64,000 bases of DNA, taken from the NCBI GenBank assembly GCA_942486035.1, contig CALNXK010000173.1:787501-851500 (forward strand). The letters are read 5' to 3'. Positions 58,201 to 64,000 of this stretch are shown here, one piece after another. The number at the start of each line of letters is the position of its first letter. Position 1 is the first letter of the stretch. The DNA comes from Porites lobata. Lineage: Eukaryota; Cnidaria; Anthozoa; Scleractinia; Poritidae. The notes below the pieces were generated by a model. The model did no database searches, had not been told where the DNA came from, and worked only from the letters and a program-made list of their open reading frames with translations. The translations under genes were made by a program, and so were the position numbers.

Positions 58201-61068
58201 CTTAGGTCGAATGCTGTATGGTAAAAATCTTAGCAATACTGGCCACCCATACCTGGAACACAATTCCTGTCCTTCTTTTCTCAGGTGATGAATAATACCT
58301 TCATTATTTGGACTTCTGGCCAGGATGATGAACGTTGGAGGGAGTATCAGAATGGGGTTTGACTCATCAACACTGTCATACTTTGATTTGACGCTCAACT
58401 CATCCAAACAATCTCGAACAAAATCCAATGACTCCAGAGATCCATAAACACAGAAGCAACCCACTGTATGAACATCAAAATGGTACCATTAAAATTATCC
58501 TGTGGTTCGAATTTTAGATTAAGTTGACGTTTTTTTTTTTCATTTTAATAACTTTCTTATAAGACACAATTCAAAGTCAAGGGCACAGTTTACAAACTGT
58601 ACATATTACATGAGCTTTTTACAGTCTTTTGAAGCTCTCTTAACAGTCAGACATGTACTCATAAGCAGCCAGCTTCAGTTGAAGACATGTTGTCTGCTTC
58701 TTATGGGTGTCTGCTTAAAGGAGCTACAATCAAACCTGTATCAAGTGAACCACTATTAAACAGCCATCCTCTACTAGGCAGTCACTCACCAAAGTCCTGG
58801 ATATCATTAATTTTCCCTAACTATAGTAAAACGATTTGCATTAACCCATTCGCTCCTGGAGATTTTGCCCAAAAACGCGTTTTGAAGCTAGTCGAGTGGT
58901 GTTCTGGTCACTGTCGTGCTATAAAGAGCTAAAACTTACCACAAACCGGTTTACAGGTTGTACACTTGGCAGCCTTCTGATCCAGATGCAAAATATCAGC
59001 TTTATTCGGCATCATGAACAGCCAAATTTCGACATAGTTTTTGGGTTTAAAAGTGACACAGCAGTCTTGACTTTTACTTTTCACTTTCTCTCCTCCCTTC
59101 TTTTTTCGCTTTTTCTTGCCTTTTTTTTTTTTCTTGCTGGGCATTTAGTAGGCTTCATTTTGGTGGGAAGAGTTTTTTAGGAAAGCTTTTAGGATCTTAG
59201 GATTAGGTGAAAGGAAAGGTAGGTGGGTAATGGAACAAGATTTTCATGGAGATTTTCAGGTCCTTGTCACGTGGTTTTTGCTTCTTTCTCCGGTGTCCTT
59301 GACTGAATTGTGCTCATTCTGGTATGGTTTGAAAGATCTCTTCACTCTGCACAACCACTATTAAACAGTTGTCCTTGACCGTTAAAACTCATGACGCACA
59401 AAAGGGTAGGATATCCTGGATCCGCCCTTAATTACGGGCAAAACAAATTTGAATGGGTTGAGCTGTAAACTCTACTAAGCTGCCAGTAAGAAATTCGCAA
59501 AGCGTGAACCCTTAATACAGGTCTGACTGTATGTTGCAAGAACATCTATTGATGTTTTAGGTCAATTCCGTGCTAATGTCATTACTTAGTGCTGTTTGTT
59601 ACATGTACCCATAAACAAAATGCTCCTGTACAGTCATGAAGAGGGTATCACACAATTTCATCAGGGAGCACTAACCACAATAATTTTTAATCTATTTTTT
59701 GAGGTAGCGCATTAAAGCTTTTTTCATGTTCAAATCCATGTCCATCCGTAACCACAGACAACAGGAAAGAGCTTCTGTGCTTAAATATGCACATAGTCTC
59801 AAATAACAAAGCTGGGCCATTATGTTTGGAGTTTTTGGAGACAAGAAGACATGTCATGTCTCTTTAAAAGATAGCAAATAGTATGACATAATTAAGGGAA
59901 CTTCACCATTACATGTACTTGTGTCTTCAAAGAGAACATTGTCAAGCAATATCAGAATAAGATAATATTTTGAGCTTGATAAAATAATAACATTGACAAG
60001 TAAATTTCAAGCACACTGGTGAAATTTGAACTTGTTGGGTTACAAAAAGAAAATTTTGAGCTTCTTCAAACCTGAGAATTTGTTTTGTCTTTTATAGCAT
60101 TGTCTCACAAAGGAAAGTTGTCATAGTAAATAATAAAAGAAAAAATCTTTTCCTGTCTGATGGGTCCTAGCTGACGCAAATACACGTCAGTGCTGATGCT
60201 AGATGCATCTGACAAGAAGCAAACATGCATCTGAATTGTGACTGACTGTGTGGTTCCCTTAACTGTGTTCTGCTCTGTACCTTGTGAAGTCATGTCAGTC
60301 CCTTGAAAGGCATATTCTGGCAGATCAACATCACCATCAACAATCTGATAATCCAGTTCATACATGCGCCCATCAAGAGCAAACTCCAAACCATCGGTGT
60401 CTCCATAGGAACACTGGGTCTGCAACATTTTTACAGACATGTCAATTACCAAACTGACTACACATGTCAATTAGATTTTATTTTTGAGTACTATTGTGTA
60501 CTATTGTGTACTTGTGAGATTCAGGCATTCAAATGCTATTATTTTTTTCAGCACTAATATGGGCCATTATAAAAGGACATTTTACAGTTATGGATGGAAG
60601 TGAGCCTGACGGTGACCTTGTTTTGGTACAAACCTTTCTGCTCTATTATGTAAATCAAGTTATTATTATTCTAACTTGTACTTTTCAGTGACAATTTCCA
60701 TAACAAAGCAAAGGAGGTTTGTATCAAAACAAGGTCACCGTCAGCCTCACATTCACTGGAAGGCTAGGGTACAAAGTTTACAACTGTAAAATGGTCTATT
60801 GTGTGCTTAACACCCTGGGCTTTGAACAGAAGCAAGGCTAAAGGTGACCTTGTTTTGTGACAAACCTTCAGACTTTTCACTGATGATGTTTTAAACATAC
60901 GTCTTGGTTTTTACACATATTCTTTGAATTTACATGTACCTAATGCTCATAATACGCACCCTAATTTCACTCTCCATTGCTTGAGCAAAGCCAGCACTTC
61001 CCAAAATCACCAAATTTATTTGGCTGTCATCACTGTCAAGTGTTTCACTGCTATCCATAAAATGAGGT
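44903..61068 (-). CDS. ARHGAP35/ARHGAP5-like: p190RhoGAP, C-terminal two thirds (17 exons)
   Basis: Seventeen minus-strand exons join with closing phases into about 1167 residues. Order: pseudoGTPase domain 1 (residues 1-220), pseudoGTPase domain 2 (220-400), disordered Tyr/Pro-rich linker (400-850), Lys/Glu-rich segment and RhoGAP domain (about 960-1150). p190RhoGAPs switch off Rho by accelerating GTP hydrolysis, downstream of integrins and Src-type kinases. The GAP domain keeps the arginine finger (EGIYRVNG), the AFKSFLKLLPEP helix and PTIIRPDF. Both pseudoGTPase P-loops (ILGSAGFAQA, CGDPYPVE) lack the GK(S/T) that binds nucleotide, as in vertebrate p190. The N-terminal GTP-binding and FF domains are missing: the first seen exon enters in phase 2, and nothing convincing was found at 61069-64000. 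Vertebrate genes encode this part largely in one giant exon; here it is split. Confidence 0.92.
45849..45954 (-). CDS. p190RhoGAP exon (GAP domain)
   Basis: Acceptor tatttttcag, donor gtacgt, phases 1 to 2. RLRQILHDLPPHNLAVVKRI then MFHLNR matches the LP-x-x-N/H ... HL helix of RhoGAPs. Confidence 0.93.
46330..46640. mobile_element. ACGTGCAACTTGTT repeat, copy 1
   Basis: AAAACGTGCAACTTGTT, GCTGCAA and CTTGCAACAAATCAG occur in the same order as at 61900-62120. It lies in an intron of p190RhoGAP. Confidence 0.5.
46714..46845 (-). CDS. p190RhoGAP exon (GAP domain)
   Basis: Acceptor tctctgtatcag, donor gtgagt, phases 1 to 1. It reads VTGAFKSFLKLLPEPVIP, the conserved G-x-x-K-x-(F/Y)-x-x-x-LP-x-P-(L/V)-(I/V)-P block that contacts Rho. 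Confidence 0.95.
46958..47314. mobile_element. 357-bp MITE in a p190RhoGAP intron
   Basis: TIR TTAGAGCGATTTTCGTATG, with one mismatch over 28 bp, at both ends. No clear target duplication and no frame. Confidence 0.75.
47446..47523 (-). CDS. p190RhoGAP exon (arginine finger)
   Basis: Acceptor ttccttttgaag, donor gtaagt, phases 1 to 1. GMQVEGIYRVNGNQADIGLI carries the catalytic arginine of RhoGAPs in G-I-Y-R-V. Confidence 0.95.
47707..47756. repeat. Perfect 21-bp hairpin in a p190RhoGAP intron
   Basis: Arms 47707-47727 and 47736-47756 (GGCCAGAGTCACGCAATGCT...) are exact complements around an 8-nt loop. Confidence 0.8.
48335..48614 (-). CDS. p190RhoGAP exon (Lys/Glu-rich segment, start of RhoGAP)
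   Basis: Acceptor gcatttgttttag, donor gtatgc, phases 0 to 1. About 45 residues of K/E/R-rich sequence (KQRKKEEKKSREEEKRQKR) precede the GAP domain, which starts near KVTNFTYFAQPLE. VPVFVDRCIDFVENAG is the first GAP helix. Vertebrate p190 has a shorter Lys/Pro polybasic stretch at this place. Confidence 0.92.
49054..49104 (-). CDS. p190RhoGAP 51-nt exon (linker)
   Basis: Acceptor aaattttgtag, donor gtaagt, exactly 17 codons, phases 0 to 0: ETEDDPGSPLGHKTKKS. It could be skipped without changing frame. Confidence 0.75.
49846..49949 (-). CDS. p190RhoGAP exon (linker)
   Basis: Acceptor actaatttttag, donor gtaggt, phases 1 to 0. It reads RRTGTMSSSQEDESTLEFTK. A short linker exon with no domain, placed by phase on both sides. 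Confidence 0.8.
50105..50212 (-). mobile_element. CCTCGATATAAC-type MITE fragment
   Basis: The minus strand reads AGTGGAAC ... ACCTCGATATTGG. Same family as 43553-43665. Confidence 0.4.
50341..50427 (-). repeat. tRNA-derived SINE-like relic in a p190RhoGAP intron
   Basis: The minus strand has GCTCAGTCGGTAGAGTGCTG (box A, D arm), a CTGA-TCAG anticodon-like stem and a box B-like GAATCGATTCC. The acceptor stem is not paired. Confidence 0.5.
50518..50748 (-). CDS. p190RhoGAP exon (basic linker)
   Basis: Acceptor ttggtttacag, donor gtaagt, phases 1 to 1. It reads RPVKKKYVIRRSRSTQRSPA, a highly basic and Ser/Thr-rich segment likely to be phosphorylated. Confidence 0.85.
51335..51644. mobile_element. 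310-bp near-palindromic fold-back element
   Basis: Arms of about 130 bp (AAAACAGCCGACAT ... AGAAATTCCATACTGATGAC ... TTCTGATTGGT) pair nearly throughout around a centre of about 26 bp. Each arm also holds its own palindrome CACTACCCAGATNTGGGTAG(TG). It lies in an intron of p190RhoGAP. Confidence 0.8.
51725..51947 (-). CDS. p190RhoGAP exon (linker)
   Basis: Acceptor ttattctttcag, donor gtaggt, phases 0 to 1. It reads DVSDPEYAQVQDALKNKLNI and ends RKSRRG. It has another Y-A-Q-V motif and a basic, Ser-rich end. No domain recognised. Confidence 0.88.
52555..53603 (-). CDS. p190RhoGAP large exon (end of pG2, Tyr/Pro-rich linker)
   Basis: Acceptor tttttgctgtag, donor gtatga, phases 1 to 0, about 350 residues. 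It opens VGAFAAFFNQVWEKK, the last helix of pG2. The rest is low-complexity linker with many tyrosine motifs (YAVYQ, YAQVD, YANAN, YSTVD, YNTF) and an SH3-type ligand PPPLPKR. REENHYSTVDD resembles the vertebrate E-E-N-I-Y-S site that, once phosphorylated, binds p120RasGAP. Confidence 0.92.
54169..54350 (-). CDS. p190RhoGAP exon (pseudoGTPase 2)
   Basis: Acceptor ttttcttacag, donor gtatct, phases 2 to 1. FSRFIPQVPIQVLAVTGSAS, then SLLADGTNLASKLFAKFQTT: the I-P-I-Q-(L/V) strand and following helix of pG2. Confidence 0.92.
54455..54835. mobile_element. GGGTTCGTAC repeat with CCATGACTTTCC words
   Basis: Starts near AGGGTTCGTAC and is rich in CCATGACTTYCC/TTTTCAAG words. A distant relative of the element at 62178-62484. 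Ends not resolved. Confidence 0.4.
54952..55273. mobile_element. 322-bp MITE, 6-bp duplication CTTCAG
   Basis: CCCCCGGGGGGGTACT at the left and AGTACCCCCGGG at the right. CTTCAG at 54946-54951 and 55274-55279. The interior repeats ACCCTAT(A/T)CTAGA. Confidence 0.7.
55382..55466 (-). CDS. p190RhoGAP exon (pseudoGTPase 2)
   Basis: Acceptor acttttttag, donor gtaatc, phases 1 to 2. MYHGYILVYSAIRKASLGTL is collinear with vertebrate H-G-Y-I-V-F-Y-S-A-K-R-K-A-S. Too short to stand out as an open frame; found by following phase and homology. Confidence 0.9.
56310..56482 (-). CDS. p190RhoGAP exon (start of pseudoGTPase 2)
   Basis: Acceptor attttag, donor gtaagt, phases 2 to 1. KIMLCAMCGDPYPVELILGP is the start of pG2, whose family pattern is M-C-x-M-C-G-D-P. 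It ends QITLTSYH. Confidence 0.92.
57036..57203 (-). CDS. p190RhoGAP exon (end of pseudoGTPase 1)
   Basis: Acceptor catgactgtag, donor gtaaga, phases 2 to 2. NATFIDIPVARFSAGKMIHE then VVDAMRGLLENL matches the F-x-D-x-P ... ALRGLL closing helix of pG1. Confidence 0.9.
58253..58463 (-). CDS. p190RhoGAP exon (pseudoGTPase 1)
   Basis: Acceptor gatgttcatacag, donor gtatgg, phases 1 to 2. GCFCVYGSLESLDFVRDCLD is collinear with vertebrate G-C-L-C-L-Y-N-S-K-E-S-L. It continues with LILPPTFIILARSPNNEG. Confidence 0.92.
58830..59200. repeat. Repeat with Lys-rich antisense frame
   Basis: In a p190RhoGAP intron. The CATTCGCTCCTGGAGATTTT opening and a minus-strand poly-Lys frame (58929-59144) look like an interspersed repeat rather than an exon; no splice phase fits the gene. 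Confidence 0.35.
60281..60419 (-). CDS. p190RhoGAP exon (pseudoGTPase 1)
   Basis: Acceptor aaaatgttgcag, donor gtacag, phases 0 to 1. It reads LDGRMYELDYQIVDGDVDLP and EYAFQ, the conserved (I/L)DG(K/R)MYEL ... G-x-V-x-LP core of pG1. The frame stays open to 60105, but only this donor gives the right phase for the next exon. Confidence 0.9.
60576..60796. mobile_element. About 220-bp MITE in a p190RhoGAP intron
   Basis: Outer arms (CATTTTACAGTT / AACTGTAAAATG) and inner arms (CTGACGGTGACCTTGTTTTG, inverted at 60715-60751) pair. A third half-copy (GGTGACCTTGTTTTG) follows at 60843. Confidence 0.65.
60960..61068 (-). CDS. p190RhoGAP exon (start of pseudoGTPase 1)
   Basis: Acceptor atcttttacag, donor gtgcgt, phases 2 to 0. 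It reads INLVILGSAGFAQAMESEIR, matching the vertebrate p190 pG1 opening L-N-L-V-L-L-G ... N-E-I-R but with no GK(S/T). Confidence 0.9.
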
Positions 61069-62177
61069 CTGTAAAAGATAAATCCAAGACAGTTTATCTT
61101 CAATTCAAATCCTAAACAATGATCAGCATCAAATTTCTTCCTTTTTTAATACACAATAAACAAGAGGTCATAAGTTTTAAGAATATAATCAGTCAGGATA
61201 CATTAACTTCATGACATCACATGTACTAAGCCACTTCATGTACACGCAGCCACTACTTTGAAAGGAAGAATTTTGATTGAAACCTGACAAAAGAAAATGT
61301 AAATCTAACCAAAGGAGAAAAAATAAATGGTGATCAAGGGAAAAAAAGATCTTTTAAGTGACATATTTGTTCAAAGATGACACTCGCTGTTCTGTTCACA
61401 CGTCATAGTTTGGGTGAGTGTCTAAATGGAGCTGCAAATAACAGTGCATTATCAGACAATGTTTGGCCAAATTCTCCCAGCAGTTAGACACGAGGACCAG
61501 ACAGCTCGAAAAACCAGAGTAATTATATCATTTTGTACCTGAGGATTAACATTCTACACATGTAATAAAGAAATGCATTTGTCAACATAATGTAAATGTA
61601 AATCTGGCACTTTTCTGATTTGTCATTTAAATGGTGATGTGTTTGGACATAAATCATGTCCTTTCTAAAAAGAAACATTATTCCGCATAAATGGGACTCG
61701 GCAGCCTGTTGGCCTCTGCAGTTTATATGCTGACATTGAAGCTCATTGTTAAATATATAATGCGAAGAGGAAACTGTTACTCTCTCATCCAAGACACCAT
61801 GTTACACTATAACAAGAGTTGGGACAATGAAATGTGATGGAAAACAAATTTATCTGTGAGTCTGCAATAGCATGAGTCCATAGTTAAGCTATGATAAAAA
61901 AGGCATAAAAAACGTGCAACTTGTTCAGCAATATTGCTGCAAAACTAGCTAAAAATCAATGCTGTGTGTTTTATTAACCTGTCTTGCAACAAATCAGGTT
62001 GTTACAAGTTGCATGAATACTGACTTCTGATTGGATAAAATTACACAGAGTCACACTAAACATGGGAGTTATGCCACTTGTTGCAAAAGAAGTTTGCCTT
62101 GGGCCAGTAAAATGTGCTTTATCTACATAGTACGTGAACATATTTTAATGTAGAGAGTTGAGCTACTCTCTACTTTA
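61069..62177. other. No coding exon recognised
   Basis: This is where the next upstream p190RhoGAP exon would be expected, ending in phase 2. A minus frame at 61523-61792 has no FF-domain signature. A copy of the ACGTGCAACTTGTT repeat occupies 61900-62120. Confidence 0.35.
61900..62120. mobile_element. ACGTGCAACTTGTT repeat, copy 2
   Basis: Same word order as 46330-46640. It ends with CACTTGTTGCAAAAG as a loose inverted end. Confidence 0.5.
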
Positions 62178-62484
62178 CAGGGTTCATACAAAAAATTGCT
62201 ACCATTTCTTATGGACTTTTCATGGAGCAAATTTGATTTACAAGGACTACCTACCGTGAATATAAGTCACAGATTTGTACATAAATGCACATTCCCAGTC
62301 GAGGCTAACAGCCAAAAAGCATTAAAAAACACTTTCCAGGCCACTACATTCAAAGTTGAGGACAACTCGAGGACTTTTCAAGGACTAGCACAGAAATTTG
62401 AGGACTTTTCAAGGAAAAACGGAATTCAAGGACTTTTTAAGGACCACATTCGACTTTCAAGGACTTTTCAAGACTTGGGGAACC
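62178..62484. mobile_element. 307-bp hAT-like MITE, 8-bp duplication CTACTTTA
   Basis: CAGGGTTCATAC at the left and GGGGAACC at the right, the right end apparently missing three bases. CTACTTTA at 62170-62177 and 62485-62492. The interior repeats AAGGACTTTTCAAGG. Confidence 0.6.
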
Positions 62485-62657
62485 CTACTTTAGGCACAAC
62501 CTTACGGGTTTGTTTTGTGAGTGGTAAAATGTGCAACATCGCTTGTCTAGCAGCAATGTTGCAAAAAAAGTTGGACACCTTTGTTCCCTGTTTTACCATA
62601 GTATTATGGGAGTTTTTTTTCAGTCAAATGCGAGTAACATAGAATTTAGTTGCCGTT

Positions 62658-62810
62658 CAGTAGAACCTCAATATAATAAAGGACCAAGGGACTCGCAAAA
62701 TATGCTCGCTATAAAAAGGTTTCATTGTATTGTTTTTTTTTTCCATACATTTTAGATCCTAGGGTGAAGAATATCATTTGTTTTACCAAGGACTTTGTTA
62801 TACAGAGATT
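62658..62810 (+). mobile_element. CCTCAATATAAT-type MITE fragment
   Basis: GTAGAACCTCAATATAAT ... AAAGGACCAAGGGACTC, related to 43553-43665. Confidence 0.45.
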
Positions 62811-64000
62811 AATTAAGTCAACATTCCGTTGCACATGGAATTACTTGTTTTCCATAACAGAAAGGTCTCTGTTAAGGCAAGAGCTGACGTCACAGGGCTG
62901 AAGGGTGTTAAAAGTACTGTGATCCTTAAAATTTTGGCAGAAAATAATTTGTCACTGTTATTCATATATTGTTTTCAATGGATCAATCTAAACACATTAA
63001 TTAAAATGAGTTACAATATTATTGAAAATATTATCCTTCTACATACAGTCATTGAAGTTCTCTTAAGCAAACAGTGCTGCTTTCTGCCCCCTTGATAAAG
63101 CCAGTTAATAGCACCATTCCCAAAAGAGGAAAGCCCTAATTTAGACAATAATATTTTCAGTTTTTCAAAGGTGTCCAATATTATAAGAGCGCCCACTTTT
63201 CCGCTAAGAAATTGAGTTCATAACTAAAAATATCCAGAAGCTGAATTTTTGAAAAAAAAAAAAACACCCAACTGGTCAAAATTCTACTTTCACCCTGAGG
63301 AACAACAAGCGGCATAAACCACTTTTCATGCAGTTCACTTTTGTTCAAAGTAATGGTCAGGTGTAGAATCTAATTCTTATTTATGAGTTAATTCAAAATT
63401 TGCCTTCTGCTCACTTATCACTGACAAAGCATGACAATAACTCCCCTAAATTGTCGTAAATAATACAAACTTTTAACACTATAGACTGGACAGCTTTTAA
63501 TGAACTGAAATGAGTGAGAACAATAATATTTCGATATCCATACTTTTGGCAACTAATAAGAAATTTTTAACCATTCTACTTTCAAGGTCTACAAATACTA
63601 CTAATTAAAAAAGTAAGAATATGTTTGAGTAGCAAAAAAAAAAGTACACTGTTGATGAGAAAAAAAGAAAATCACACAGCAATTATTCAATTTTTGGCTC
63701 GAAACTCTGTCACTTATAATTAAAATTAACTGTCTGAGACCGAAGCATATGTCTTTAACAGGTAAAAATCCTCTTAAAAATTAAATCCCCAAGGAAAACA
63801 GAAATTTTCAAAAGTACATGATAAACATTTTTTATCCAAAAGAGTACAACAGAGGTTAAAGGAATCAACTGAACAGCTGCTATCTTGTCATATAAAGACA
63901 GATGTTCCGCATGAAAAATCTTGACTAAGAAGAAATATGTACATATCATTTTAGATTTCCAAAACATCGCTTTGACTCCTACAGAAGTGTGTTAAAAAAA
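62811..64000. other. No gene seen
   Basis: AT-rich, with short frames lacking motifs. A minus frame at 63011-63196 resembles a repeat-encoded fragment but was not identified. Confidence 0.35.

Noticed and set aside
58929..59144. Lys-rich minus frame as a p190RhoGAP exon
   Set aside because: Phases do not fit, and the exons on either side join directly with conserved sequence.
60105..60470. 121-codon minus frame as one exon
   Set aside because: Its late donor (gtgaga) gives phase 2, but the next exon needs phase 1. The donor at 60280 fits phase and homology.
61523..61792. Possible FF-domain exon of p190RhoGAP
   Set aside because: No FF signature could be aligned, and no acceptor/donor pair ending in phase 2 was found.

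Overview
This is eukaryotic nuclear DNA. It is AT-rich, introns with GT/AG borders interrupt every recognisable gene, and the intergenic and intronic space is full of short inverted-repeat transposons, tRNA-derived SINE-like sequences, a LINE tail and satellites. Gene content and repeat style point to an anthozoan cnidarian, most likely a stony coral. That assignment is inference from sequence style, not from a search.

Two multi-exon genes can be rebuilt by hand with splice phases that close at every junction. (1) Plus strand, 5479-28802: a large extracellular single-pass protein of the PKD1/REJ (receptor for egg jelly) type. In order it has CGVC-type cysteine-rich repeats, an IPT/TIG-like sandwich, a long REJ-like region, a GAIN-like region with a degenerate GPS motif, a Thr-rich stalk, one transmembrane helix and a short basic tail. 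Sixteen exons (about 1360 residues) are seen; the 5' end with the signal peptide was not found. A duplicated acceptor plus exon start creates a possible 30-nt in-frame mini-exon. (2) Minus strand, 61068-44903: the C-terminal part of a p190RhoGAP (ARHGAP35/ARHGAP5 family). Seventeen exons (about 1167 residues) cover the two pseudoGTPase domains, a long disordered tyrosine-rich linker, a very lysine/glutamate-rich segment and the catalytic RhoGAP domain with its arginine finger. The N-terminal GTP-binding and FF domains are not in the window or were not recognised. The two genes converge and share no obvious function.

Layout: 1-5478, intergenic, with a long inverted repeat (610-1750), a perfect hairpin and an 11-copy 73-bp satellite (3215-4003). 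5479-28802, the REJ-type gene, whose introns hold MITEs, a RecQ-like helicase fragment, a zinc-finger-like transposon ORF, paired palindromes, a SINE-like tRNA relic and a LINE fragment. 28803-44900, a transposon belt: TTAA-flanked elements, two elements with CAGGG(C/T)GT ends and 6-bp target duplications inserted side by side, nested MITEs, and one apparently frame-broken multi-pass membrane protein gene (38705-39741). 44903-61068, the p190RhoGAP gene with more MITEs in its introns. 61069-64000, repeats and no recognised coding exon.

Boundaries, phases and motifs were read directly. Family names rest on remembered family signatures and no database search was run.
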